A DNA stretch of 64,000 bases from Nautilus pompilius (GCA_018389105.1 JACATO010001722.1:1-64000); one strand, 5' to 3'. Counted from the first letter of the stretch, positions 13,352-27,492 are shown. Numbers and translations: made by a program. The notes: a model not told the origin generated them from the sequence alone.

Positions 13352-15176
13352 GTATGTTCTACACCTTCAAAAAAGAACCAGTTATTTCAATTTTCTTGGA
13401 GAAAAATTTTATAGGAAAAGGAATTAAAAAGGTTCTGTTGCAGTATATTTGACACCATATGAATAATTTATTAGCATTTCACGTAAGTCCGAATGTAAAA
13501 AAAAATATATAGTAGGAAAAATATTATTTTTAGAAATGTACCAGTACTTACTTCGTATCATAACTTGGCTTATTTTAGTAATAATACAAGAGGAATATCT
13601 GGCTGTTGTTCATAGAAATTCAACAAATTAGAATACGGAGATTTACGACCTAATGATTACCTACAGGAAGAGAATCATTATCAGAAAGTAGATCAAGGTA
13701 AAGCAATTACGATGATCATTTTTAAATTAATAACATCATTAGATTAATTTGATTATTTTTACTAAACAAGCAACACTAACTTTTGATAGTATGAAAAGTG
13801 AAAGATTAATCCATATTTGTGGGAAGTTTTTTAAATCATGTTTTACAATCACTGACATAAAGCCGGTACAGTTTCTACAGCTGCTGTTGCCACCTTCAAA
13901 TTGTGGAAGAATAACCAGAATACTTCAGATTATTGTTTACAATAGAAATTCAGTAATCAACAGTAGACATTCTGATGAATTATTACTTACCGCCGTTTTG
14001 ATGTTTGTTTTTACAAATGTGTAACATCCATAAAGATGCTGAAATAGAAAAAATAACGATAAATAAATTAACATGAACTCATTTAAAGGAAAAAATAAAT
14101 AGATAACAAGCTATTGGAACGTGGAAATTCCCCTTCAAATATTCAGCAAGATCACAAAATATCTCGCATGAATTTATGAACTTGAAGAAAAAAGAACTTA
14201 TTTATTGAAGAGAAAATTTCTACAGTGAAACTAATTCAACAACAAACTTTTGGAATTTTTATAGAATGAAATGAAATATTTTGGTTTTTTCCACTTTCTT
14301 CACAATACAATATTATAATGGCGTTCTTACTTCTTATACCTTTTGTAAAAGAGCATAATTAGATTGAGAAAATCTTTTAAAATTAATTTTAATAAATTCC
14401 TCGTTTATTCAATCATGTGTACATTTGTATAAGTATTGAATTTTATTTTCGGATATACATTTTGTTATATTTAAAATTGATTCCGCTTAGAATATGTAAT
14501 ATCTGTGATCATCTTTAAATAAGATGGAATAGGTACTAATATTAACAAAATTAGTTATTTTTACAGAGATGTGATGAATGGGACTGAAAATCTTTTATTT
14601 TCCTCAGTTTTTAAGGAAAATCTGAAAATAGAGATGATATCTTCTGTTATTAAACATTTCTTGCAAAAAATCAATAATAAATAATCAATTTTTTTTAATC
14701 TTTAGCTTTAATGTCTCTTTATTTTGAACATTAACAACAAAAAATCTTTCCCATCATACGTTAACTCGTGTTTTATGATAATTTTAAAGATTAATACCTA
14801 CTAATATTTACTATTAAAACGTTGCTAAACATTTCAATTTAGTAACAGAAATGTACTCATTTATTCGAACTACTTTGAGCAAATTTTCTTACCTTATCCC
14901 TGCTTTAGTGTACATAATTTCTTAAAATAATGAATTATGATAACTAAATATTGTATTATTCACATTTATGCACATATATTGCCAATTATTAATAATAAAT
15001 CTAAAATTACGTGATAGCAAAATGAATAAGGACTGGGTTTATAACGAGAATTAAAATATCCTTACAGATGATACATGTCTTGAACAGTGTTCACAAATTA
15101 AATAAAACACATTTTGGTAGAGTCAGTGTTTCGAAGACAAACTTATTTAGAAAACAAAAGCTAAATTGTTTTCTTG

Positions 15177-18100
15177 ATGTCTCAACATATTCTAATATTT
15201 TTAATCGTCATTTTTCTTCTTTCCAAAGCAAAAGATGCCTGTTCTCCTCCTCCTCCTCCTCCGCCAAAAAAACAGGTATGTTTTTAGCCATTTCTTATTC
15301 CAATTATCCAGAAGGTAATCTTTTAGATCTACTGATGAAGTGCAGATCAGTTATCAAAAAATCTTCATTTAAGTTCATATCTAAGTCCACTTATACAGGA
15401 GTTAAAAGAAGTTTCCGACTCCTTTTAAAAAGTAACAGTCCTTTTACTTACCCATTATTATCTCGGCACTTTAGAACTTACACAACCGCAATAGTGTCAC
15501 CATCTTGTTCAGAAAATATTCAGACTAAGTTGTTACGTTTCACGATTTCAGTTTCCATTTTGACAGGTCAATGAATTTTACTATTACTCCCAATTTAATT
15601 TATTAGTAATATAAGACTAACAAAACTGATATTACCCATGTGCTAAATATTCTTCTGCTTTTATAAAAATTCAGAAATCATAGACTTAAATTTGATGTAA
15701 TTATTAAAAGTTGAAACAACATTTGATAACACAGAAAGAGATCGATAAATCGGTATTTGCATCAAATCAAGTTCATTGAATGAGGTAACAGAAAAACCGA
15801 TATAAAACAGCTGGAGTTTTAACAGATGCCACTTGTGCAGTTCAGACTCCTGCAAAAGGATGCAGAATATTTACAAATTATTCGTTTAAAAGAATTTGCG
15901 TAATAAACAGTCAATATTCTGATTAGTTTTTACTTAATAGTATTTTGGTATTTGATATTACTATAGGTAACATCCAAATGGATATTAGTGTAGCCAAACT
16001 AACAATTATGGACACAGACAACTTCTTTAGAGCAAGAAAGGAGGTATATTTCAATCTTAGGATAGCGTAGATAGCTAGAAAAAGAAAATGAATTTGATGT
16101 TTGAAATAAAATGTCTGTGCTCATACTACCTTAAAAGCGAACCCCCTTTCCGGATTAATTGAAAATGGAATGTCTTTGTTTTCCTACACGCAACACACTG
16201 AAATTTTACACAGGTGCTCTTTTTTAAAATAACATTTTTTAAAGAAAGAAAGAAATTAAGATATGAAAAACTCCAAAATCAAAAAAATTAAACAGATTTC
16301 TTATTTTATTCATTGACGTGTAAACTTGTATAACAGCTATTGTATCCTGATAAATATATTATTTATTATAATTTGGTTCAACCAACGTTCATTAAAGTCC
16401 GTTCTCTCCGTTACACTTGATTAAATATATATATAATGAAACTCAGCATTTCTAAAAAAAGGAAGGTGCTTTTTTGTGTTTGATCGTGAAAAAGATTAAA
16501 TAAAAAATTTTCTGTTATTTTCCCCAAAGTTCGAGAAAAATCTGATAGAAGGACCTTCACCCAGGATTAGCATACAGCTCTATCTGAAAATGCTTAAACA
16601 TGAATTGGTTGGAATAAAATCAAAATTTCTTGTATTGAAGGCTCTATATCTCAGTACTGATCACAATCAAACAAGTATACATAAAGCCGTTAAATATTTA
16701 TTTAATTTTACACCTCATTGGACTCACTTTCTTTTAGGCGGATATTTTGTTTTTATAAAAATTATGTTACCTTTAATCGTTATTAAACTATACCTTTTTA
16801 TTTATTTTATTAGCTGGATAATTCATATTTTTATTCTTTTACCGTCGTGTCGTGTTTGACTTACTGGCAATCGTTTTGAAAGACGTGTTTCATTAGAATT
16901 ATAAATATCGAGCAAACATTCATTCATTGAGATTCTAGACCACATGTGAATTGTTCTTGTCAATATACAGTGATAATGGCTTTGTTTGACAGTTTTTGAC
17001 AATTCTTCACAATACATAACACAATTCCTACTTTATTCAATGATGTTGTTTCGTTTTGATCATCAGAAAGCAGTTATGGTAATGGATCTTTTGTGTTTAA
17101 TTAGGTGTTCATTGAAATGAAACCAGGAAAAGGTACTAAAATTTCTATAAAAATAGACAAACTTTGCTCTCTATCACCTTAGAAAGTAATTGATCAGGTC
17201 TCACGGGACTTACCTGTTGATAAAATCCAATCACCTACAAGGAAAAAATATTTGACAGATAAGGAATATTCGAAATTACGGAACTACTTCTGTATGAAAT
17301 TATAGATAAAGTAAATCTATTGTATTTATCTATCTTTTTGTTTCTACTCGATTTTTGCATCACATTTAGCGATTCTCCATTTTAATTATTTTATCATGAA
17401 ATTTACTAATATGCAAATATCTTAATTTAATTATCATGTTTGTTTCGTTTAAACAACAGACAGTTTTTCACAGATACCTTCATTCCAACAAGTCGGAACT
17501 CTTTAACTGATAGCGTATCACATCCACAGATAAGCCACCCACCTAAGCGCCCTGAGATAGATATTTACAAATAATAATCATCATTTCCCAAAAATTTTTA
17601 AAAGGGAAAATCGTTTGTGATGAGTATAGTTTTCACTTTATATGTGCAGTGATCTATATTATTTCATTTCTGAAACAGGTATGATTATGTGCAACAAATG
17701 GATTGGGAGTGGACACACCTGTTTTACTACTACTGATTCGTATCCAAAATTCCTCAGAGAAAATTGTAAACATTGTGCTACTGGAATTTTCAAATACCGC
17801 AAATCCGTCCGTGAGTTATAATTGATATATTTTATTTTATTACTTGAAAAACTTGTATACTGTAAATTTTGATAATGTTTGTTGAATATCTGCTTGCCCT
17901 TGAATTTCAGCAAATATCTGAAGAATATTTTTTTTAAATCTTGTAAATCTCGTGAAGGTCTGAACATGGAATTTATTAAAATATTAAGTAACATCGATTA
18001 GGTTTTGAAAAAAGGTTTTACCTGTTCCTATAATTGCTGTTGATCGATTTGTCTTATTCCTTGGCCCGTGGATTTCTATCAACATCCTCTTAAATGTGCA

Positions 18101-20093
18101 TAGTGACCTCTTCATCCTCGTATTCTGGGGTTCTTGGATGCAACTGTATATTCATTTCGTGTGTTTAAAATATTATCACTATGAAATGAATGAAATTCCC
18201 ATTCATCGTTCTGTGGGATATGCAGAATATACTGAAATACTTTTGACAAATTACAGTTTGAAAAGTCAATCTAAACATGCAAATACAACCAACTTAATTT
18301 AGTGATCCATAATTAAATCAATGATCTGTACTGTAACCTTGCCAGATAATTAACCAAATCATTGCTTTGATTGGTGAATAAAATAAAAATTAAGAAGCCT
18401 AGAGAACATCGTGTAATTGGTAAAACACAAACCGTCGAATTATTCCTCTTGTGAACGACATTTTCTATACCCTGTAAACACTATTTTTAAAAGGGTGTTA
18501 TTAGTTTAACCTGATTGGTATAAGAACAATTTTCAGGATCTTTTGTCAATATTATATAATAACAAAAAAACAAAAAATCTAAAAATTTGGGATTTATAAT
18601 TCACTGACAGTATCAAACTATATTCGCAAAAAAATTAAGAAATAGTACACAATAACACTGTACTATTGGTGTAGACAATTAAAATAAGAATAAGTTGATA
18701 AAATTAAACAAAGAATTTATACTGTGTAGATTAAACAAATGCTACAGTACTTTTCAAAATTAAATTAATTCTATTATTTGAAAAAGTTGTTAAATTTTCT
18801 TTTGATATCGATAGAACATAATTCATTCCAAGTGTATTTATTACATCATTAATGGATATTAATTCATTTTTATAATACAGCAAGTACTTTGTAAACTAGA
18901 AGCTTTCCAGTACCCTGATTGTTGAATGGTCTATATTATATATAATCAATTTTAGTTTTATAAATATTGCTTTGAAAAGCATTAAGTCTTATGGCCATTT
19001 TGTGCCTCAAAAGGAAATATTATTTTGTGGAACAACTACCGCTATAATGGCTAATCTTTGTGTGTCTTGTTTTTATTTTTTTATTTTTACATGTATAAAC
19101 ACCAGCTTGCGAAAAAATATTTCTTTCATCTATAAAGTATTAATTAGTATCAACGTTAAATCTTAATTGCAATACACTATTGAGGACCCATCGCCTCAGT
19201 TTCAGAATCCAACATTAAAAAAAATTACATTCAAGGTTTTATTTTTTATGGAAAAAACGAGAAATCAGTTGCTACGTTTTCTACTGCAATATTTAGCAGA
19301 AGAATCAAGTTGTTAAGCCTAGATGGAATGTTAATATTCTACTTGAGAAAGACAAAAACCTACCTGATTATTTTCCAGCTTTTCAGAAGGTAAATATAAA
19401 CTGAAATCTTTCAGAAGCCCTAGCAAATTGAATAAATGATCTTCTTGTTTCTGGATAATATTCTATTATCTTACATCATTTTCTTGCCTTCAGTTTTAAT
19501 GAAAACCGATTGTTCATTGGCCAACAAATGAATATTCAAATGCCATTTTCCTCATACTTTTGCCTTCAAAAATATTTGCTGAGTTGTTGATAACAAATGT
19601 TTCATTCCTTTCTTACAGTTCTTAAAATAATAATGTTAATGCTTTTTTCCACGTTTTAAGCGACTCCAATCTATAGGAAACATACCTAGACGTGAATAAT
19701 TGGCGTCATTTTAAGATAATGTAAAAGTTTGTTATTTATCTCAACGGAACATGGTGATTTCTTGTATTAAAGATTTCTGTAAGCTGCATCATGTTCTTTT
19801 ATAATATTCTTTTTAAATCATTTTATTTTACTGTCTAGGAATCTCCGTTCTTTATATTGTATCAGTGAAAAAAATGTTTCAGTTTGATTTGTGAATTTAC
19901 ATTCTTTACATAAAATCTTGATGCTATGTATATAATTTTGTCTTTTTCAGTTTGTAAAAGAGGATGTTTATCTGCGTTAAAAAAATATATGGAAATAAAG
20001 ACAAATCTGAAGGACGGTTGTATTACATTTAATAATGGGAGACTATGCGTTTGTTCTTCAAATAATTGCAATCGTGAAGCTGTCAAAGTGTGA
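15177..20093 (+). CDS. Secreted cysteine-rich Ly6-like protein, unit B
   Basis: Exons are 15,177-15,275, 17,679-17,810 and 19,951-20,093. Exon 1 begins M-S-Q-H-I-L-I-F-L-I-V and gives a short, strongly hydrophobic signal peptide, then K-D-A-C-S, seven prolines and lysines. Exon 2 reads G-M-I-M-C-N-K-W and carries C-K-H-C-A-T-G. Exon 3 has C-K-R-G-C, K-D-G-C and ends C-V-C-S-S-N-N-C-N-R-E-A-V-K-V. Cysteine spacing matches the family. Exon 1 ends one base short of the phase used by C and D, in a run of seven A (unit D has eight), so as written the join to exon 2 is out of frame. Length variation or a consensus error in the homopolymer is likely; otherwise this copy is dead. The C-terminus has no hydrophobic GPI-type tail. 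AATAAA lies at 20,161. Confidence 0.6.
18009..18302 (+). other. Open frame in intron 2 of unit B, paralogous to one in unit F
   Basis: This frame stays open for 97 codons. It aligns in frame and in length with the minus-strand frame at 60,486-60,788. Shared pieces include D/E-R-F-V-L, S-I with L-I-L, L-F-I-L, F-W-x-S-W-M-Q-L, L-T-N-Y and a common end T-N-N-L-I-stop. The counterparts in C and D are interrupted, while A, A' and E keep an open last third. No start codon or clear acceptor marks its 5' end. It may be an old alternative terminal exon, a decayed insert, or chance conservation of an open frame between young paralogues. Confidence 0.25.
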
Positions 20094-20160
20094 GAAATGA
20101 AATGGGTCGCCCATTTTTTATAGTATCACTGACAATATTGTACGCAATCATATAAAAAGA

Positions 20161-20166
20161 AATAAA
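20161..20166 (+). terminator. Poly(A) signal, unit B
   Basis: An AATAAA hexamer lies about 70 bases after the unit B stop codon, at the same place as in the other units. Confidence 0.6.
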
Positions 20167-23100
20167 TATTATTTTATTGATGAAATATTTGTTCAATCTG
20201 AAAGGAAATACGAAATAGATGAGCAGTGATAATAAGGGAACAGAGTTTACTGTTATTATGCTTATAAATTCACTTTATATCGGTATTTTACGTTCACCTC
20301 CTATCATACATTTGTTGTAAGGAAAATTGCGTAGAGAAAAGTGAATTTTACAGAAAGAAGAAAATAGATATATAATATTTATAAATGTATTTTAGCGGGT
20401 ATTTGAGAAGATTTAAAAGAACCATAGATAGTTCCTTCGTTTTTGAATCTGTTAATAAAACTTTTATTTTATGCATTTTGATAGTTTACCAATGATGAAA
20501 ATAAATCACACCAGTTTCTTCTTGGACTATATATTTCAAGCATCCAAAATCGTCGGTGCATTACTTATATTTCTCCAGTACCTACCTATTGTAACCATAC
20601 TATTATGCATGCATTTTAGTTTTAAAATAGTTTTAAAATCTGAAAATACATTTCAAGTATTGAAAGTTCGATTATAGGCAAAGCGAGCAGGAAAGCTGTT
20701 AAGAGGTTTCAGCCAATAATCCCGTCACAAATCGTTAGAGGAATGTGCAAGAACATGAGCCTCATCGTTGGAATTTCATCCAGATTCTGTTTGGAAATAC
20801 ATGGTTGAGAACTGTCCCAAGAGTGGTGAGTTATGTGTGCTTGTTAACTCAGGTGATACTTGAAAATTCTGATACAAACTTGACAACACAATTGCTCAAA
20901 AGGTATATTGCACAATATTTATTTATTAAATATTCTTAAAATCGTTAAACTAATATCGATCTGACACTTGATTGCCAATATCTGCTTTCATCCATTGAAA
21001 ATGCTACCCATGTTGATCTCAAACTCTAAGTGACCGTTAATACGGAATTGATGCTGATAGGAAAAACAAAACAATTGTCGTCTAAAATATAAAAATTCTT
21101 AATGATTGCTTCTTATTTTATTTTACTATCAAACACAGCATTGATGATATTTGAATAATAGCGAGATGATCCCCACAATAAAATATTAAAATCATTTAGA
21201 CCTACAAAATGAAGAAGTAACGGCATAACGTTGTGAAATATGCATTTTGAAGAGCTTACTAAGACAGGTGTTCATTTTGATAAATTAGCGGACAGAATAA
21301 CCTTCATTACCTTTATTCTAAGCAAGAGAATTTGAATTACGTTTTTGTCAGCAACCTTTCAGGTGTTGAGTTTTTTCGTGCTCGACACCGTTCAATATTC
21401 ATCATAATAAACTAATATTTAATTAATAGAATATATTATAAATATGGAAATAAAATTTAAGTTATAATAAGAATATTGTTGTTGAAAATTGTATAATTGA
21501 TTACTTTTCGAAAAATAATTCAGGTTTTAAATATAGGAATATAATAATACAATGCCCGAGTATAATAAACTCATTAACAAAAAATGAAATTTAAAATGGA
21601 TTTTTTAAAATTCATTACTGTGTAATTCGTCTGAAAAGATCAACCACAAGGTACAAGCAGAGTAATCTTTAATTTCTTTTAGTTGTTCTTCATCAGATTC
21701 TAAAATGATCATTTGAGTCGTCTTCAAAAATTATCTCAACTTCGAACGATGGGTGTTTTAAAAAATGTTCTCATTAGATTAAAATCGTTTAATGTTGAAT
21801 TTTTGGGTATTTCATCCAGTCAGTTCAGCCACAAAGTCTACGACTTTCCTTTCCCACTAAATGAGTTGTAAGGTCTACGTGCTTATTTCAGGCAACTTGA
21901 CAAATAGATAACAAGAGTTAACTGTGAAGGATCGTATCTACCAATCAGCTGTAGGCCTGTTCTGGAACCAGTAGAGCACAATGGGGACCTTCAAGTTTTA
22001 TGAGGACGGATCAAATCAATACCTGTGTCACTGGTCCACAAACTAGAAACCCAGAATAAGAATGCATAACGATTAATCAAAATAAACGAGATAATTTTCT
22101 TGATTATGGTGAGATTCAGAACAGAATATCGGAGCTACTTTACACGAGTTTTTTCGCTCATTCTATTAAAAGATCCTGAGTTGATGAACTACGCAAATGG
22201 TTTCTGTCGTTTTTCAACACAGTAAACCTGGCTTGTCTTTCCAGTCTTCTCATGGGGGTTGGCTGCTGGCGATGCTTTCTCTGACAGCTCACCAGCATCC
22301 GTTAGACACACCTGTAAAGTAACTCGTCTCTTTTCTCGTGGCTACTCGTGCACATTTTTCTAAAATTTAAATATTTAATAAATTAATTTAGATGGTTTAT
22401 TGTATTGATTTTATTTAAAAGAGTTAAAGATAAAAGTTAAAGTAATTAATTAAAATTTCTTAATTTACTTTAGTTCTGTTTTCGGTGGAATTCAAGACGT
22501 CTGTAGAGGACCGAATGTTAAGATTTCATAGCTTACGACAGTGGAAATAAAACTAAGAAATAAAAAAGGTTTTACTTTTATCATTTGTAATAATTCTTGG
22601 AGAAAAATGTCATGTAAATACTGAATATAAACTGTTCCTTAAAAAATGTTCACTGGTAGAAAATTTTTTTTCAAAATTTCACTTACTGATGTCCATTATT
22701 TTAACTGATGATCTTCTGACACAGATCGCATTAATTAACATAATAAAGTGACGACGAATTGCGATAATTAAATATGAAAGTGTTTTTCGAAATCTATTCA
22801 TACATCGCAGCCTTCAGTAATTAATTAAAAAATAGAATTAAAATAGTTTTATATCATATGCAAGAAGAACAGATATAAATATTAAAGATTTAGAATTTCT
22901 ATTCTGAACATATACAGTTTGATAGCTGCCAATTACTTAAACAAAAGGCATTTTCTTCGTTTGTTTCTCCCAAGACCAAACAAAAATCTCTTCGATAGAT
23001 TTCTGCTAAATAAATAGATCTTATTAACACGTATCCGTCCGTCAATTCTTTTCTGTTGATGATTCTGCGGCGACTTACGGACAAAGTTTTTGTCAGAAAC

Positions 23101-23930
23101 ACTTTTGTCCTATTGTAGTAATTCGTGAGCTCTCTACTGACAGTAGCCTGCCTAGAATTCTAAAAAGTATTTTTTTTACTCAATTTAACTAAATTACTCT
23201 CACTTTGCTCGTATTATCAAAATAAACATTTATGTCTGTGTTTTTTAAGGAAAGTATTACTAATATATTCGGCCAACATTGAAATTTTATTTCCACCGCC
23301 AGGTTCCCTGTTTGATTCCTCGACATGCATTATCTCTTTACTTAGCTTTCATTGTACTGAAAAAATTCAGAATATCTCAGTATGAATAAATTTTAAGAGA
23401 GATTACATTTAATACCACAGCTAAAATAGACACAAGTTGGCAAATAAGTTTTCTTAATTAAGAAAATCAGATCAGTTTGATACATGCACTAGAGCACTTG
23501 TCCAAGTAATGGTGTAGAGGCTCGCTGGTCATCTGAAGGATTTTCGCTTTCTTTAGAGAATGAACAAATCAAATTTTTACTTTCATAATTTAAAGTAAGC
23601 GTCTTTTAAAGCTGTATATTAGCTATTTATTACCAAAAATCGCTCCTGACCATTATAAGTTTGTATTGGAAATTCAATAATGTGTGTAATTGTTCTTCAG
23701 TCACCTCTTGCATTAATTTACATAAATGCTTTAAATAATTAGTTATTTGGATAATAAATTATTATAGCGTTTCTGTATATCTATTCATTAATTAGGCATT
23801 ACAAATAATTAATTTAGAAATAAAATGAAAGTGAATCGAATATAAGAAATGTCATCTTAAAAGATGCACAGCCTGAAACTGTTAATAAAAACTAAATAGA
23901 AAACCTTTAGATTGCTTTTGTTTTTTTGTT
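20167..23930. other. 3' flank of unit B and 5' flank of unit A'
   Basis: No gene is supported. The 3'-flank block recurs at about 20,690-20,860. The second copy of the segmental duplication begins at 22,069. Bases 22,069-23,930 repeat 2-1,870 almost exactly. Confidence 0.6.
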
Positions 23931-23931
23931 G

Positions 23932-24031
23932 GAAGAGTTCTCATCTATAGACATAAATAGTTGTATACTGTCGTGGTTCCTCAAACAACTGCAATCATTT
24001 TTAGTGTTTCTATCTTCGACAATATACACAG
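23932..24031 (+). other. Candidate non-coding first exon, unit A'
   Basis: A near-identical copy of 1,872-1,971, with the same ACACAG end and GTATGT donor at 24,032. The matching acceptor CAG ends at 25,845. Confidence 0.35.
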
Positions 24032-26700
24032 GTATGTTCTGCATATCAACAAATGAGCCCGACATTTTACATTTTAATTTTCTGAAAGAAAACTTTTCTA
24101 AAAGATTTATGAGGCAGTATATTTGAAATCAGATGAATAATTAATTAGCTTTTTATGTATGTCCGACTGTAGCATAAATATAAAGTAAAATACTAATTTT
24201 CGAAATGTACCAGGACTTATATAGTATCATATCTATGCTTATTTTTAGTAATAATACAAGAGGAATGTCTATGTTGTTCAATAGAAATTCAATAAAATAA
24301 AATACCGATTTTTACGGCTCAATGACTGTCCACAAGCAGAAAATCATTATCATAAGGTAGATCAAGGTGAAGAAATTAAGATATTCCACATTACTATTGT
24401 GGCAAGAACTATTATGATTTTAAAATTGATAATATCATAAGCTTAATTTGATTATTTTTACCAAAAAGCTACAGTAATATTTCGTATTATAGAACGTGAA
24501 AGATAAATGTATAATTGTAACAAGTTCATTAAATGAGAATTTATAATTAATAATACAAAGGAAATGCAGTTTCTGTAGTTGCCTGTGAAGCAGTTCAAAG
24601 TCCTGGAATAATAAACAGAATAATTTAAATTAAATTTTTAAAAAGAATTTCCGAAATCAATAGTAGACATTCTGATGAATTATTATATTCTCCTGTTTTT
24701 TTCGTTTCTTTCTACTATTTTTTGCAAATGAGAAACATCCAAAAAGACGCTGTCGCATTGAAAAAAAACAACAATCATAGACAAATTAACATAAAACGTG
24801 TTTAAACAAGAAAGTAAATATATTACAATGCTAATGGCACTTGTATGATTTCGCTTGACATACACGTCAAGATCATGAGATTTATCCCTTAAATTTCTGA
24901 AATTATAAAAAAAAAGGATGAACTTATTTATTGAAGAGAAAATGTCTACATAGAAATTCTCTCAACAGCGACCTTTTGGATATTTACAGAATGGAATCAG
25001 ATAGTTTTGTTTTTCACAAGGATCAATGTACAATTTAACAATGGAATTTTTACTTCAAATAATTTTTTAAAATCATAATAAAAATGAGAAATAATTTTAA
25101 TAACATAATTTATGTAAACGTCTACTTATGTCTGCTCTCATCTTTAAATGAGATGAAATATGTACATGCATAACAAAAATTAGAAATTTTACAAAGATTA
25201 GGTGTGTTCTTGATGTCTGATTCTGAGTGAGACTTAAGGAGAAAAAATTCCTTTATTTTCACCAAACAAGAAAAATCGGAAAAAAAAACTGAGGTTAGTA
25301 TTCCTTTCAAGCTGAAAACAATAAGCAATAATTAATTTTGAATAATCATTCATATTGCGACATCATGTCTTTATTTCGAACATTAAAAAAAGTATTTCTC
25401 TTTATAAGTTGTTAACCGGTTTTACAAATAATTGTAAACGTAATACGCACTAATATTTGCCAGTAAAATGTTGCTCAACACTTTAATCAGTTATAAGTAA
25501 TGTATTCATTCATTTTCACAGCAATGAAAAATGTTTTTTTATGTTTTAAATTAATTTACTTAATTTTTTAAAATATAAATAATTATGATGATTAAATACA
25601 TTATTTTTCAAATTTATGCATACATTATCTATTATTAATATTTAAACTTGAATTAACTAACAGCAAAATGAAGAGAATTAATTTCCGTATATTCTTTAAA
25701 ATAATTATGATACTTAAGTATGTTATTTTTCAAATTATGCATAGATTACTATTATTAATAATTAAACTTTATTTAAATGTTGGCAAAATAAATATGTTGT
25801 GCATCTTCACATATATAAATACTGAAAATTAAAATATCCCTACAGATGATCCATCTCTTTTTTCTCTCTCTCTTCACAAGCTAAATAGAATACATTTTCG
25901 TTGTATTATTATTTGGAAGACAAACTTATTTAGAAAGTAAAAGCAAAAAATGTCTTCACGATGCATAAAAATGTTCTAATTTGTTTAATCGTTTTTTTCC
26001 TTCTTCCAAAGGCAATCGATGCATGTTCTCCACCACCAGGTATGTTTTTAGCCATTTATATTCCAATTATTAAAAAGATAATCTTTTAAATCTACTGATG
26101 AATTGCTGCCGCCTTATCAAGAATTTTGATTTAAGTTCACCTCTAAGTCCACTTATACAGGAATTAGAAGAGATACTGACTCCTCTTTAAAAGTAAAAGT
26201 CCTTACATTTGTCCATTATTGTCCCCATCCTTTATTACTCATACCAGCCATATGGTGTTACATCCATGTTCAGATAAATTTCACAATGAATAACATGCTA
26301 CGTTTAACGACGTGAATTTCTGTGGTTGACAGATAACACTGGTCAACAAAATTAAATGTATTATACTAATTATGAATGCAAACCAACTTTTTTAGACTAA
26401 TTTTTCATGCTGATTTCAAAATTTCACTCCATTTGTATGCAGCACGTATCAGTTTTTCAGTAGATACACGCAAATATTTACATATTTGTATATATGAAAT
26501 CATTAACGTAATAAGGACATATTATTTTTAGAAAGTAAATGGGTTTATTCAGTTAAAAATCATCACCAAATTCTACAAAGAATGAATACACAAAAAATGG
26601 GACAGACAAAACAGACAAAGTTAGAACAACAGAGTTATAAACATTGTGATTTGGATTTCCTGCGGTGTTCCTGATCTGGTTGATCACGGTATAGTGTCCA

Positions 26701-27492
26701 TCAGTAGTCAGCCAGCATACTGTCATTCCAGAAGCCTTGGTACCGTTTCTCCATAGCACTAATGTCCTGGTGAAATCTTTCACCATGTTCATCCGACACT
26801 GCTCCAAGGTCATCTGCGAAGAAATCAAGATGGGAGTCCAAGAAGTGAACTTTCATTGACATGCGACAACCTATTGCTGAGTAACATTTCAGATGATTCT
26901 TGATGCCATCCTTGTAGTCCATTGCCTTCTTGTTGCCCAAGAAATTCTCACAGATCCCATTGAAAGCATTCCAGGCAGGCAGTTCCAGTTCATCCAGTGT
27001 TGTCTTTAAGTTGACATCTTTGAGTACTTCTCTAATTTGGGGTCCGACAAAGATAACCTCTTTCAACTTCGCCTGTGTGATTTTTGGAAACTTTTCTACA
27101 ATATACTCAAACCCTCTGGCATTTCTTTTCCCTAGTGTCTTTACAAACTGTTTCAACAGTCCAAGCTTTATGTGCAAAGGAGGCAATAGGACATTACATG
27201 GATCTACAAGAGGTGTATTCTTGACGCTAGACAGTCCTGGCTGGTATGATATTCTTGTCTTCCAGTTTGATTTCGAATAATGTCTGTCAGTTGCCCGACT
27301 ATACCAATGACACAAGAAACAACAGTATTTTGTGAAACCTGACTGAATTCCCATTAACATTCCAATGACTTTTAAATCTCCACATACTTTCCATGAGTAT
27401 CTTTCATAGGCAATGGCATGAAGTAAAAGTTCCATATTCTCATATGATTCATGAAGATTAACGGAGTGTGCAATAGGAATGGAGGGCTTCAA
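26701..27492 (-). CDS. Transposon-borne protein of an unnamed family, C-terminal part
   Basis: This is a 263-residue open frame. In order it shows P-S-I-P-I-A-H-S-V and E-S-Y-E-N-M near the start, G-D-L-K-V-I-G-M-L-M-G, the cysteine motif C-C-F-L-C-H-W-x-S-R-A, L-P-P-L-H-I-K-L-G-L, a block ending F-V-G-P-Q-I, F-L-G-N-K-K, and H-F-L-D-S-H-L followed by S-D-E-H-G-E-R-F-H-Q-D-I. I recall this as a conserved uncharacterised family scattered through arthropod genomes, and the CACTGG inverted ends here tie it to a DNA transposon. The open frame runs upstream of the first methionine to about 27,534. At the C-terminus a stop falls after L-A-D-Y, where relatives usually continue C-W; the frame beyond it (W-T-L-Y-R-D) still resembles the family down to about 26,635. 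Catalytic residues cannot be assigned. Confidence 0.65.
   Translation of the reverse strand: MKPSIPIAHSVNLHESYENMELLLHAIAYERYSWKVCGDLKVIGMLMGIQSGFTKYCCFLCHWYSRATDRHYSKSNWKTRISYQPGLSSVKNTPLVDPCNVLLPPLHIKLGLLKQFVKTLGKRNARGFEYIVEKFPKITQAKLKEVIFVGPQIREVLKDVNLKTTLDELELPAWNAFNGICENFLGNKKAMDYKDGIKNHLKCYSAIGCRMSMKVHFLDSHLDFFADDLGAVSDEHGERFHQDISAMEKRYQGFWNDSMLADY

Larger units (their letters stand above)
2..17690. repeat. Segmental tandem duplication, copy 1 (units A and most of B)
   Basis: This stretch repeats almost base for base at 22,069-39,690, with an offset of 22,067 at the left end and about 21,997 at the right. Most differences are small insertions or deletions of 1-4 bases, plus about 95 bp near 11,490 present here but absent from copy 2, and about 25 bp near 13,710 missing here. 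The left edge lies outside the window, so the full length is unknown. It carries the whole unit A gene and unit B up to the start of exon 2. The near identity points to a recent event or to continuing homogenisation. Confidence 0.95.
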
